64,000 nt of DNA, from NCBI RefSeq assembly GCF_000682775.1, contig NZ_AWFI01000019.1, forward strand, positions 62,001 to 126,000. The letters run 5' to 3'. Positions 43,107-52,409 of this stretch are shown here, piece after piece; position 1 is the first letter of the stretch; each line of letters starts with the position of its first letter. Under the pieces are notes generated by a model. It had not been told where the DNA came from and did not search any database. It saw only the letters and a list, made by a program, of their open reading frames with translations. The translations under genes were made by a program, and so were the position numbers. This DNA is from Hyphomonas sp. L-53-1-40 (lineage in GTDB: Bacteria > Pseudomonadota > Alphaproteobacteria > Caulobacterales > Hyphomonadaceae).

Positions 43107-43767
43107 CTGTCTCACCTTCAATCGTTTCATTTGTGTCTTCCGGGGCAGGGTAGAGCACCGTTTTGACATTGCCTTTGCAGATGACGCGGTTGCCATCTTC
43201 CAGAACTTCATACGAGTCACAGCTGATATCGCCAAGAGGCCCTCTGCCTTGTAATGGCGAAAGACCTTCGACGCGCCCCTCATCGACGAACACGCGCGCG
43301 CCAGATGTCATGAAGGTGAATCCATTGGCATCCGCGATGCGGACATCCTCATACAGTTCCAGAATTCCGGCATCACGGTCATACATCCCCGATGGTGCGC
43401 GGATTTCGCTTCCAGTCTGGTCCAACAGAACAGGATTGACGAGATCGACCAGTGTACCGGTGGTTTGGCGCCGTCGCGCCGCATCTGCCGTGATGTTGAA
43501 GCTCTGCCCGACCGAATCCCGGCCTGAAAAACGCGGATTGAGCATGGTGACGGTTTCACCCTGTGCCACCTGGACAGGTGTCGCATCCTTCGCGATAGCG
43601 CTGCGCACAATATATCCAAGAAACAAGCCAATCGAGATGGCCGCGCAAGCCGAAAAGGCGAGGCGTAACAGGCGCACGCCTTGAGACCGCTTGCGGGCCT
43701 GGTCCAGCGTCAATTGGCGCCGCGGAGCCCATAATGATGCCGGATCGTGATGCTTGACGGCGTCCAT
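43093..43767 (-). CDS. lptC: LPS export protein LptC
   Basis: A 224-residue protein with one N-terminal membrane anchor (residues about 32-55, LLRLAFSACAAISIGLFLGY) and a periplasmic LptC/OstA-like domain (NITADAARR, LYEDVRIADANGF). It passes LPS from LptBFG to LptA. It overlaps lptA. Confidence 0.88.
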   Translation of the reverse strand: MDAVKHHDPASLWAPRRQLTLDQARKRSQGVRLLRLAFSACAAISIGLFLGYIVRSAIAKDATPVQVAQGETVTMLNPRFSGRDSVGQSFNITADAARRRQTTGTLVDLVNPVLLDQTGSEIRAPSGMYDRDAGILELYEDVRIADANGFTFMTSGARVFVDEGRVEGLSPLQGRGPLGDISCDSYEVLEDGNRVICKGNVKTVLYPAPEDTNETIEGETDGSQ

Positions 43768-43855
43768 GGATACGCGGTTGCCTGTTTTCTTAACTACAGT
43801 AATCGTTTAGCGGCCCATGCTCCGAAACAAAAGCGGCGAAGGCATGACGACTATG

Positions 43856-44470
43856 TCAGCTATGCGCAAAAATGTCGGTTTCTGCCCACCCGGACAAGTC
43901 GAGCGTCGCGCGAATTGGCAGGAATGCAAAACAGGCCTCGGCCAGTTCCAGCCGGCCTTCGCGCTTCAGCATGGCTTCCAGCCCGTCCTTGATCTTGTGC
44001 AGGTAAAGCACGTCAGAGGCGGCATACTGGAGTTGCGCGTCGGTCAGTTCGGCTGAGCCCCAGTCTGAGCTTTGCTGGGCCTTGGACATGTCAGCGCCTG
44101 CGATTTCGCGTGCGACGTCCTTCAGGCCATGGCGATCCGTATAGGTACGCGCCAGCTTCGAGGCGATCTTGGTGCACCAGATCGGCGCGCAATCGATGCC
44201 CATCCAGCGTTTCATCATCGATACGTCAAACCGCGCGAAATGGAACAGTTTGAGCACTTTCGGGTCGGTCAGGATTCTTTTGAGGTTCGGGCAGTTATAG
44301 TCCCGGTCCAGCTGTACCAGGTGGGCCGTGCCATCCCCGGACGAAAGTTGGACGAGCGTGAGATTGTCGCGCAACAGGTTCAGGCCCATTGCCTCGGTAT
44401 CCACCGCCACAACAGGGCCAAAGTCGATACCAGCGGGCAGGTCGCCCTTGTGAAGAGTAATGCCGTTCAT
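43856..44470 (-). CDS. rnd: Ribonuclease D family 3'-5' exonuclease
   Basis: A 204-residue DEDD exonuclease: DTEAMGLNL (DxE), HFARFDVSMM, and YAASDVLYL (YxxxD). It lacks the C-terminal HRDC domains of E. coli RNase D, as is usual for the short alphaproteobacterial form. It is first in the rnd-lptC-lptA-lptB-rpoN series on the minus strand. Confidence 0.92.
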   Translation of the reverse strand: MNGITLHKGDLPAGIDFGPVVAVDTEAMGLNLLRDNLTLVQLSSGDGTAHLVQLDRDYNCPNLKRILTDPKVLKLFHFARFDVSMMKRWMGIDCAPIWCTKIASKLARTYTDRHGLKDVAREIAGADMSKAQQSSDWGSAELTDAQLQYAASDVLYLHKIKDGLEAMLKREGRLELAEACFAFLPIRATLDLSGWAETDIFAHS

Positions 44471-44538
44471 GCCGAGGCTCTAGCACTTCAGGCGTTAAGG
44501 GCAAGTATCTCCGCGCTCCGGAAACAATCGGCTCACAC

Positions 44539-45021
44539 TTAGCTGCCGGTTTTCTTCAGCGCGACGAGGGCTGCGTCCAAGGCGGAGAGAAAGCGCGACC
44601 TATCCGACTTGGAGAAGGGGGCAGGTCCGCGGGCGATGCCGTCGCCGAGGCCTGCACGAAGATCGGAATGAATTGCGCGCACGGCCACGGCATTGCCAAT
44701 TGAGGCATCCGTGAAGGGCTTTCCATTCGGGGAAATGACGGCTGCGCCCGCCTTCAGGGCGCGGTCGGCCAGCAGGATGTCCGCTGTGATGACGACCGAC
44801 TCTGGCGTGGACGCTTCCGCAATCCAATCATCGGCCGCATCGAAGCCGTCTGACACGATTTTGCGGCTGACCAATCTGTGCTCGGGGATGCGGATGTAGG
44901 AATTGGCAACGATCACCACAGCCGTGTCATGGCGTAGTGCAACCTTGTATATCTCGTCCTTGACGGGGCACGCATCTGCATCGACGAGAATTTGTAGCGG
45001 GGGCGGCTGGGTGTCAGACAT
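44539..45021 (-). CDS. YaiI/YqxD family (DUF188) protein
   Basis: A 160-residue PIN-like protein: ILVDADACPVKDEIYKVA, then TADILLADRALKAGAAVISPNGKPF. These acidic residues are conserved in DUF188, thought to be nuclease-like; function is unproven. It follows the acetyltransferase gene after 6 bp. Confidence 0.9.
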   Translation of the reverse strand: MSDTQPPPLQILVDADACPVKDEIYKVALRHDTAVVIVANSYIRIPEHRLVSRKIVSDGFDAADDWIAEASTPESVVITADILLADRALKAGAAVISPNGKPFTDASIGNAVAVRAIHSDLRAGLGDGIARGPAPFSKSDRSRFLSALDAALVALKKTGS

Positions 45022-45027
45022 GCGAGA

Positions 45028-45480
45028 CTACAGCTTGTGCACCAGACGGGGCAGGAAACGTCCTGGAATGGAGCCAGACTCGGCTTCTCCGGCGGGCTCT
45101 GCGCCCATGTGGACATAGAAGGGCGCCGCATCCGGATCGGCCTCGATCACCATCTCCTTTGCCCCCGAATCCTGTGCATAGCGGCACGCCCAGACATACA
45201 GCATCTTTCCGGTGCCTTCGCCGAGCCGGACCGGCTCGACAAATAGTTTGTCCAGATAGCTCGATCCGGTTTCATCAAAAGATAGTTGAGCTACCCCTGC
45301 CACACCGCGCAAATCCTCCGCCACAATGATGACGTCTGATTCCAGGTCGTCTTCAGTCAGCGTGAGTTCGCCCTGGAATGCGTCTAGCATGGCGTCGTCA
45401 TAGTCCCACACCGCCTTTGATCGCAGGCACAGGTCCGACAAGTATGGCAATTCGTTCAGGCGTGGCGGTCTCAAGATCAT
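45028..45480 (-). CDS. GNAT-family N-acetyltransferase
   Basis: A 150-residue GNAT. The strand preceding the acetyl-CoA loop is SSYLDKLFVEP; the loop is VRLGEGTGKML (RxxGxG variant), then AKEMVIEADPDAAPFYVHMGA. ATG 45480 is chosen for family length. The substrate is unknown. It is divergent from the nitronate monooxygenase-like gene. Confidence 0.85.
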   Translation of the reverse strand: MILRPPRLNELPYLSDLCLRSKAVWDYDDAMLDAFQGELTLTEDDLESDVIIVAEDLRGVAGVAQLSFDETGSSYLDKLFVEPVRLGEGTGKMLYVWACRYAQDSGAKEMVIEADPDAAPFYVHMGAEPAGEAESGSIPGRFLPRLVHKL

Positions 45481-45575
45481 TGGCAAGTCCTCCCGCCCGC
45501 AGGCACTGACGCAAGGCAAGGGCTTGCAGGCCTCGCCATTCCCCCCTCTTTTATCGGCAAAATGGAGGAAGTCAC

Positions 45576-46514
45576 ATGGCAACAGCACCAGTCCAAACCC
45601 GCATCACCGAAATGCTGGGAATCGAGAAACCCGTCATTCAGGCTGCGATGGGTTGGATCGCCCGCGCGCCACTCTCCTCGGCCTTCTCGAATGCTGGTGG
45701 CATGGGCATCATCGAGACGTCCTCCGGCGAACTGGATGCGATCCGCGAGGAAATCCTCAAGATGCATGACCTGACGGACAAACCGTTTGGTGTGAATGTT
45801 GCCCAGGCTTTCGTGCGTGACCCGAACATTGTCGACTTCATCATCGATCAGGGCATCAAGTTCGTCACGACATCTGCGGGCGACCCGATGAAGTACACGT
45901 CGATGCTGAAGGAGGCAGGCCTCACCGTGTTCCATGTCGTCCCATCGCTTCAGGGCGCGCTAAGGGCGATTGAAGCTGGCGTGGACGGCTTGATTGTCGA
46001 AGGCGGGGAAGGGGGCGGCTTCAAGAACCCGAAAGATGTTGCATCGATGGTTCTCATCCCGCTGGTTTGCGAACATGTGAATGTTCCCGTGGTCGCAGCA
46101 GGGGGCATAACCGACGGACGCAGTATGGCCGCTGCCTTTGCGCTTGGCGCGGAAGGTGTTCTGATGGGGACGCGTATCCTGTCTTCGGAAGAGAGCCCGG
46201 TGCACCAGAACTGGAAAGACGCGATCTTTGCTGCGGATGCGACCGACACCGTATTCCTGAACCGATCAGGTCCGGGGCCCGCACTGCGCGCCTTGAGTAC
46301 GGAGCGTACAGAACGCATCCTGAAGGAAGGCGTAGAGAATATTTTCGGAGAATTTGCCGGGACACAGAAAGTCTATTTCGACGGAGACCTCGAAGCGGGA
46401 ATTGCCCTTACGGGACAGGTCGCAGGGCGGATTCACGCGGTCAAGCCCGTCGCTCAAATCCTCGAAGAAACCCTGGCCGAGTATCATGAAGTCGTAGCTC
46501 GCCTGCCGAAATAG
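45576..46514 (+). CDS. Nitronate monooxygenase / FMN-dependent oxidoreductase
   Basis: A 312-residue TIM-barrel flavoprotein: PVIQAAMGWIARAPL at the N-terminus, GGEGGGFKN, and PVVAAGGITDGRSMAAAFALGAEGVLMGTRI as the FMN phosphate site. It matches the NMO/2-nitropropane dioxygenase family; many members are NADH:quinone reductases. ATG 45576 follows TGGAGGAAG. Confidence 0.9.
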   Translation: MATAPVQTRITEMLGIEKPVIQAAMGWIARAPLSSAFSNAGGMGIIETSSGELDAIREEILKMHDLTDKPFGVNVAQAFVRDPNIVDFIIDQGIKFVTTSAGDPMKYTSMLKEAGLTVFHVVPSLQGALRAIEAGVDGLIVEGGEGGGFKNPKDVASMVLIPLVCEHVNVPVVAAGGITDGRSMAAAFALGAEGVLMGTRILSSEESPVHQNWKDAIFAADATDTVFLNRSGPGPALRALSTERTERILKEGVENIFGEFAGTQKVYFDGDLEAGIALTGQVAGRIHAVKPVAQILEETLAEYHEVVARLPK

Positions 46515-46581
46515 GCCGCGACCGGTCTGGTTTTTGCCGTGATTTATCGCTAAACGGCATTAACTGACCTGAGAGGACCCC

Positions 46582-48780
46582 ATGACCAGAAAATCATTGC
46601 TCGCGGGCAGCGTTGCTGCGCTCGCCCTTGCCGTGTCCGCCTGTGGCGAGAAAGCGGAAACCCCGGAAACGCCCGCTGCAACCGAGGCGACCGCCAGCGA
46701 GACCGGGCTGCCGGAGATTGTCGTCAGTGATGAGGAACTCGCAGGTAATCCATTCCGTCAGGAGTGGACGGCCGACTATGGCGTACCGCCCTTCGCCGAA
46801 ATCGATGATGGGCATTACATGCCAGCGACGAAGAAGGCGATTCTGGAGTTGCGTGCGGACATTGATGCCATCGTCGACAATCCGGACGCGCCGACATTCG
46901 AGAACACAATCGTCGCGATTGATGTTGCCGGTGGGTCGCTGAACAAGGTTTTGAATGTTTTTGGCAACATCACGAATACAGATACCAATGACACGCTGAG
47001 CGAGCTGGAGGCTGAAATTTGGCCCATGCTGACTCGCGAGATGAACGCGATCAATTTCAATCAGGACCTCTTCGAGCGTGTTAAGACCGTCTACAGCCAG
47101 CGTGATCGGCTGGGGCTGGATGAACAGGATGCGCGCCTGCTGGAATTGGTCCATCGCGAATTCGTCCGCAATGGCGCGGACCTTTCGCCGGAAGTCAAAA
47201 CTGAGGTCGCCGCGATCAATGAGGAATTGTCGGGCCTGACCACCAAGTTCGGTCGCAATTTGCTCCTGTCGACCAAGGCTTTCAAGATCGAGGTCACTGA
47301 CGAGGCAGAGCTTGTCGGCCTTTCAGACGATTTCAAAAGCGCCCTGAAAGTCGACGGCGAAGACAAGTGGGTCCTGACCGTTGACCGCTCTGTCTACGAA
47401 ACCTTCATGACGCAGAGCGAGAACCGCGATCTGCGCGCGAAGATGTTCGATGGCTATCGCCTGCGTGCGTCCGAGGGCGAGTTCGATAATGGCCCGCTCG
47501 CGATCAAGATTGCCCAGCTGCGTGCCAAGCGTGCCGAATTGATGGGATACAAGTCCCACGCACACTACCAGTTGGAAACACGCATGGCCAAGACGCCGCA
47601 AGGCGCAGAGGAGTTCCTGCTCCGCGTCTGGGAACCGGGCCTCGAGCGCGCCAAGGAAGAACGCGCAGCCATGCAAGACATGGTTGGCGACGAATTCCAG
47701 ATTGCCGGACATGACTGGTGGCACTATTCCGAAAAGGTCCGCCAGGATCTCTACGCCTTCGATGACAATGCGTTGAAACCATATTTCGAACTCGGCGCCG
47801 TGCGGGATGGGGCGTTCGATGTTGCCTCCAAACTGCTCGGCATCACGATCGAGCCGGTCGAGGTTGACGGCTGGAATCCGGTTGTGACCGCGTATGACGT
47901 CAAGGATGCGGAGACCGGTGACCATCTCGGCCTGTTCATGGTCGATATGTATGCCCGCGATTCCAAGCGTGGTGGAGCGTGGATGAGCTCGTTCCGCGAC
48001 ACGTCCAACGTCAATGGCAACAATATTCGCCCGATCATCACCAACAATCTCAATCTGATCACTCCGGCCGAGGGTGAGCCGACCCTCATGCGGTTTGACG
48101 AAGTTGAGACGCTGTTCCACGAATTCGGCCACGGCCTGCATGGCTTGCTGACGCAGATCCGGTATTCCACATTCTCCGGTGTTGATGGTCCTCGCGACTA
48201 TACCGAATTTCCCGCCCAGATCCTTGAGCATTGGGCTGGCGCCCCCGAAGTGCTTTCGACTTATGCAAATCACTACGAAACCGGCGAGCCCATTCCGCTC
48301 GAACTGATCGACAAGATGAACGCTGCTGCGACCTTCAATCAGGGTTTCAAGACGACTGAGTTCATCGCTGCGTCGCTGCTGGACTTGCGTTGGCACATGC
48401 TGACTTCGGAGGAAGCCGCCGAAATCACCGATGCCCGGGCATTTGAGCAGCAAGTGCTGGAGGAATACGGCCTGATCCCGGAGATCGAACCGCGCTATCG
48501 CAGCCAGTATTTCAGCCACATCTTCGCGGGTGGGTATTCGGCAGGCTATTACGCCTATCTCTGGTCCGAGATTCTGGATGCCGATGGCTTCACCGCGTTC
48601 CGCGATACAGGCGACATCTATGATCCCGAACTGGCGGCACGGCTGAAGAAATGGGTCTATGAATCTGGCGGTCTGCGCGAAGCAGACGAGCTGTATCGGA
48701 ATTTCCGTGGCTCCGACCCAACCATCGAGCCGCTGTTGAAGCTGCGCGGTTTCTCTGAGCAGCAGCCAAGCGAGGGCTGA
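46582..48780 (+). CDS. M3-family metallopeptidase (Dcp-like) lipoprotein
   Basis: A 732-residue zinc oligopeptidase. The lipoprotein signal peptide ends VSAC; the zinc motif is FHEFGHGLHGLL (His513, Glu514, His517) with the downstream Glu in DYTEFPAQILEHWA. It probably cleaves short peptides, as peptidyl-dipeptidase Dcp or oligopeptidase A do, here at the cell envelope. It ends before a strong bidirectional terminator. Confidence 0.93.
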   Translation: MTRKSLLAGSVAALALAVSACGEKAETPETPAATEATASETGLPEIVVSDEELAGNPFRQEWTADYGVPPFAEIDDGHYMPATKKAILELRADIDAIVDNPDAPTFENTIVAIDVAGGSLNKVLNVFGNITNTDTNDTLSELEAEIWPMLTREMNAINFNQDLFERVKTVYSQRDRLGLDEQDARLLELVHREFVRNGADLSPEVKTEVAAINEELSGLTTKFGRNLLLSTKAFKIEVTDEAELVGLSDDFKSALKVDGEDKWVLTVDRSVYETFMTQSENRDLRAKMFDGYRLRASEGEFDNGPLAIKIAQLRAKRAELMGYKSHAHYQLETRMAKTPQGAEEFLLRVWEPGLERAKEERAAMQDMVGDEFQIAGHDWWHYSEKVRQDLYAFDDNALKPYFELGAVRDGAFDVASKLLGITIEPVEVDGWNPVVTAYDVKDAETGDHLGLFMVDMYARDSKRGGAWMSSFRDTSNVNGNNIRPIITNNLNLITPAEGEPTLMRFDEVETLFHEFGHGLHGLLTQIRYSTFSGVDGPRDYTEFPAQILEHWAGAPEVLSTYANHYETGEPIPLELIDKMNAAATFNQGFKTTEFIAASLLDLRWHMLTSEEAAEITDARAFEQQVLEEYGLIPEIEPRYRSQYFSHIFAGGYSAGYYAYLWSEILDADGFTAFRDTGDIYDPELAARLKKWVYESGGLREADELYRNFRGSDPTIEPLLKLRGFSEQQPSEG

Positions 48781-48804
48781 TCGGCGCGCGGTCGACATCC
48801 AAAC

Positions 48805-48838
48805 AAAAAGCCCGCCGGAAATATTCGGCGGGCTTTTT
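48805..48838. terminator. Bidirectional intrinsic terminator
   Basis: AAAAA, stem GCCCGCCG/CGGCGGGC with an 8-nt loop, then TTTTT. It serves both the M3 peptidase and the convergent ptsN. Confidence 0.9.
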
Positions 48839-48862
48839 CATGTCAGTAAAGTCAGGCGTGTC

Positions 48863-49333
48863 TCAGGCAGATTGTTCGACAGCTTCGCGGCAGACAATCG
48901 CTTTGACTTCATCTTCCGTATTCGCTTCGCGCAAGGCGTCACGTACGGCGCTCTGGCGGAATGTGCGGCTTACCTGTGCCAAGGCCCGCAAATGGTCAGC
49001 GCCCGAAGATTTCGGAGCCAGCAGCATGAAAATCAGGTCGCAAGGGCGATCATCAATCGCTTCAAAATCGACGCCGTGGACCAGTCTCAGGTAGCCACCA
49101 ACAGGCGCGTCGATGCCTTCAAGGCGGGCGTGCGGGATGGCAACGCCTTCGCCGACACCGGTCGATCCGAGGCGCTCGCGCTCCATCACGGCATCCTCAA
49201 TCTCACGCAGGCCAATGCCTGTCGCCTCGGCAAGTGCCTCTGCGAGCGCGTGAATTGCCTGTTTGCGGCTTTTCGCTTCCAAAGATGGTATGATTACCCC
49301 GCCCGCGAGCAGGGATGTCAAATCAGTGGCCAT
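48863..49333 (-). CDS. ptsN: Nitrogen-regulatory phosphotransferase EIIA-Ntr
   Basis: 156 residues from ATG 49333. The phosphorylated His lies in GVAIPHARLEG, followed by LIFMLLAPKSSGADHLRALAQ. It is the terminal acceptor of the PTS-Ntr relay and tunes potassium, nitrogen and stress responses. It follows hpf after 23 bp. In many proteobacteria hpf and ptsN lie beside rpoN; here they are 7 kb away. Confidence 0.93.
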   Translation of the reverse strand: MATDLTSLLAGGVIIPSLEAKSRKQAIHALAEALAEATGIGLREIEDAVMERERLGSTGVGEGVAIPHARLEGIDAPVGGYLRLVHGVDFEAIDDRPCDLIFMLLAPKSSGADHLRALAQVSRTFRQSAVRDALREANTEDEVKAIVCREAVEQSA

Positions 49334-49356
49334 GAAGTTACTTTCCGTGTTCCGGA

Positions 49357-49950
49357 CTAGTTCCTCGGGACGTTCGCTGGATCCACCCATCCAATATGAC
49401 CGTCTGGTCGGCGGTAGACCATATTAAGCCCGTCATGGCCAGCATTTCTGAACATTAGGGCCGGCACTTCCTGCAGTTCGAGCTGCATAACAGCCTCTGA
49501 GACGCTCATTGTCCGAATTGAGTGCGATGTTTCCGCGACAGTCAGCGGTGTGTCATCCGGCTCTTCGTAATGCTCTTCCTCGGCGGCATCGTGACCATTC
49601 ACCTGGAATACGGCTTCCGGAGCCAGCTCGTTCGGCATTGGAGCCGATGTACCGGCATGATGGTCCTTCAGTCGGCGCTTGTAGCGACGCACCCGCTTTT
49701 CCATCTTGTCGAGGCTGTTTTCCAGCGCAGCATAAGGGTCTTCCGCCTTGCCGGTCGATTGGAGGATAATGCCAGAGGGCAGGTGCACGTTGCAGTCAAC
49801 TTCGACGAAGGGGCCCTGTTGGGACACGAAAACGCGGGCGTCGCCGGTTCGGTTGAAATACTTACTGACTGCCGCCTCCAGTCCGTCTTCGATGCGGCTC
49901 CGCAGAGCCTCTCCGAGATCCATATGCTTGCCAGTAATCTGTATCTGCAC
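49357..49950 (-). CDS. hpf: Ribosome hibernation promoting factor, long form
   Basis: A 197-residue protein. The N-terminal S30AE/HPF domain (QIQITGKHMDLGEALRSRIE through RVRRYKRRLKDHH) is joined by a linker to the C-terminal dimerisation domain (SVSEAVMQLELQEVPALMF). It pairs 70S ribosomes into inactive 100S dimers. The start is GTG 49950, supported by AAAGGAGA upstream. Confidence 0.93.
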   Translation of the reverse strand: MQIQITGKHMDLGEALRSRIEDGLEAAVSKYFNRTGDARVFVSQQGPFVEVDCNVHLPSGIILQSTGKAEDPYAALENSLDKMEKRVRRYKRRLKDHHAGTSAPMPNELAPEAVFQVNGHDAAEEEHYEEPDDTPLTVAETSHSIRTMSVSEAVMQLELQEVPALMFRNAGHDGLNMVYRRPDGHIGWVDPANVPRN

Positions 49951-50258
49951 GGGCGGTCTCCTTTGTTTTTTCAGGATTCAAGTATGGCGCAGAATTGCCA
50001 ATGAGGCGAATCGAATTCCTCACTTTCCTGACTTGGGAAGGGGAAGAACCGCCCTCAAGAGCCGAGCGATACATTGCGTGTGGAATATGTATTCTGGCGT
50101 CACTGCAGTAGGATGCACCTGCAATGACTTGCATGCCCGTTGGCATCAAAAATTACATGGTTTCAATGTCGTATGATGAGTTCAGTTAGGGTAACCTGAT
50201 TTACATCTTCGCGTAGTTACTTGAATTAATATCTCTCCATCAAGGATGAACTCAAGGC
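49951..50258. other. Intergenic region without a recognised gene
   Basis: A 308-bp divergent region between hpf and the HWE kinase gene. It should contain promoters for both; AT-rich patches lie near 50190-50240. I see no clear consensus promoter, hairpin or small gene. Confidence 0.5.
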
Positions 50259-52043
50259 ATGTCGACCGGTGAGCCCGAGGAACCGAATAAGCCGGCAGTC
50301 ATGCTGGTTGAAAGTGATGCCATGTTCCGGGCCACGTTCGAGCACGCCAGCGTGGGGATCGCGCATGTGGGCCCTCAGGGACAATGGCTGAACGTCAACC
50401 AGCGCGTCTCCGAAATTGTGGGCTATCCGCGCGACGAATTGCTCAAGATCACGTTTCAGGACATCACTCACCCGGATGATCTGAATCTGGATGTCGGTCT
50501 CCTCAACGAGGTGCTTGAGGGCAGGCGCGAGACCTATCGGATCGAAAAACGCTATTACCACAAGTCTGGCCGGATTGTCTGGGTCTTGCTTTCGGTCAGT
50601 TGCTTGCGCAATCCGGATGGCACGGTCGCCTACTTCATTTCGATCCTTCAGGACATCACCGAAAAGAAGCGCATCAGCCAGGCGCTGGCAGACAGCGAAA
50701 CCCGGTTCCGCGTCGTGCAGGAAACCAATCCGGACGGATTCATGATCCTGCGAAGCCTGCGCGCCGTTTCCGGTGAGATCGAGGATTTCGTCTGGGAGTT
50801 CGTCAATCCCGCAGCAGAACAGCTGACGGCGCGCTCGGCGAATGTCCTGATCGGCAAGCGGCTATCGAAAGTCATGCCCGAGGCCTTTGCAAGAGGTCTG
50901 TTCAACGTCTTTTGCAACACGGTAGAGACCGGAACGCCTTGGCGGCGAGAGCTTTACTATCCAGACAATGGCGTTCCGCGCTGGTTCCGCTTCACGGTCG
51001 CTCGGGTCGGGGACGGCTTCGCTGTGTCATTTCAGGATGTCACCGCGCGCAAGCAGGCCGAACTCCAGTTGCATGCAAGCCAGCAACGCCAGCGCACCAT
51101 TCTCGATGGCATTGTTTCGATGATTGGTCTTACCACACCCAGTGGGATCCTGCTGGAAATCAACGAAGCGTCCCTTCGACTTACCGGAGCAGCGAGCCAG
51201 GACCTTGTCGGGAAGCCTATCTGGCAGCATCCGGCATGGTCTCACACGCGCGCGATGCAGGATCGCCTGATCTCGGCCTTTGCCAAGGCAGAAGCGGGAC
51301 AACGCATGCGGTTCGATGCTGAAATTCGGGATTCTCAAGGCTCGCTGATCCCGGTCGACGTACAATTGGCACCCATCTTCGACGAATCCGACCAGGTGAC
51401 AGACATTGTCATGTCCGCAGTGGATATCTCGGAACGCAAGCGGGCCGAAGCACATCGCGAAATGTTGCTCAGTGAACTGAATCACCGGGTCAAGAATTCG
51501 CTGGCGACCGTTCAGGCCATCGCCGCCCACACGCTGCGGGAGGCGACAGACTTTGAAGGCTTTCGCCAATCATTCACCGGGCGCCTGCGCGCCATCGCGG
51601 CCAGCCATGACCTGCTTGTATCCACGACGCAGGACTCATCGGATATTTCTCGGCTCATCCGGGATCAGGTTCTCGGCTATGCGCCCGCTGATGGCACGCG
51701 GCTGGAAATGACGGGGCCGCCGCTTGTCTTAGGGCCGCAAGGGTCACACGCTTTCGGATTGATCCTGCACGAACTGGCCACGAACGCGTCCAAATATGGT
51801 GCGTTTTCGAACGATAGCGGACGGCTCAGCATCCGCTGGTTCATAGAAGAGGCTGGCGATGATCCAGACGTGGTCATCGACTGGATCGAAATGGGCGGTC
51901 CGCCGGTGGTGCCTCCCAGCCGGAAAGGCTTCGGTAGTGTGCTTATCGAGCAGAGCCTGTCACACTCTCTTGGCGGGAAATCGAACTTAACCTTTGACCC
52001 GAAAGGATTAAAAGCTCAATTTCGCTTTCCAGCTAGAAGGTAG
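50259..52043 (+). CDS. PAS-domain HWE-family sensor histidine kinase
   Basis: A 594-residue soluble kinase. Three PAS domains (about 20-135, 150-265, 275-390; the first ends in ILQDITEKKR) precede an HWE-type transmitter: phospho-His in LNHRVKNSLATVQAIAAHTLR, N box HELATNASKYGAF and the WIEMGGPPV motif. There is no membrane segment, so it senses a cytoplasmic cue such as redox state or light. The receiver gene 8 bp downstream is the likely partner. HWE kinases often feed the general stress pathway. Confidence 0.9.
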   Translation: MSTGEPEEPNKPAVMLVESDAMFRATFEHASVGIAHVGPQGQWLNVNQRVSEIVGYPRDELLKITFQDITHPDDLNLDVGLLNEVLEGRRETYRIEKRYYHKSGRIVWVLLSVSCLRNPDGTVAYFISILQDITEKKRISQALADSETRFRVVQETNPDGFMILRSLRAVSGEIEDFVWEFVNPAAEQLTARSANVLIGKRLSKVMPEAFARGLFNVFCNTVETGTPWRRELYYPDNGVPRWFRFTVARVGDGFAVSFQDVTARKQAELQLHASQQRQRTILDGIVSMIGLTTPSGILLEINEASLRLTGAASQDLVGKPIWQHPAWSHTRAMQDRLISAFAKAEAGQRMRFDAEIRDSQGSLIPVDVQLAPIFDESDQVTDIVMSAVDISERKRAEAHREMLLSELNHRVKNSLATVQAIAAHTLREATDFEGFRQSFTGRLRAIAASHDLLVSTTQDSSDISRLIRDQVLGYAPADGTRLEMTGPPLVLGPQGSHAFGLILHELATNASKYGAFSNDSGRLSIRWFIEEAGDDPDVVIDWIEMGGPPVVPPSRKGFGSVLIEQSLSHSLGGKSNLTFDPKGLKAQFRFPARR

Positions 52044-52050
52044 GGGGACT

Positions 52051-52401
52051 ATGCTGAAGATATTGCTTTTGGAAGACGACTTCCTGATTGCTTTCGATAT
52101 GAAGGCGCAACTGGAAGATGCTGGCATGGAAGTGGTGGGGCCGGTCGCGAACAATGAGGACGCCAAAGCGCTCATTGAGCCGGGATCCATCCAGGCGGCT
52201 GTGCTCGATATGGATCTCGGAGGGGTCGCCTCTTTTCCGACGGCGCATCGACTGAAGGAATTCGGAATTCCGTTCGTGTTTGTTACCGGCAATAATGAGG
52301 CAGATTTGCAAGATGGGCTTGCCGATAGTCCAATCCATACAAAGCCAGTACATTTTCCGCGCCTGATCGAACAGTTGAAGGGTTTCGCAAACCCTGACTG
52401 A
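52051..52401 (+). CDS. Single-domain response regulator
   Basis: A 116-residue receiver domain: acidic EDD near the N-terminus, phosphoacceptor in VLDMDLGG (Asp53), conserved Lys in HTKPVH. It has no output domain. It directly follows the HWE kinase and probably acts as its phosphate acceptor or sink. Confidence 0.88.
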   Translation: MLKILLLEDDFLIAFDMKAQLEDAGMEVVGPVANNEDAKALIEPGSIQAAVLDMDLGGVASFPTAHRLKEFGIPFVFVTGNNEADLQDGLADSPIHTKPVHFPRLIEQLKGFANPD

Positions 52402-52409
52402 AGCGTGGT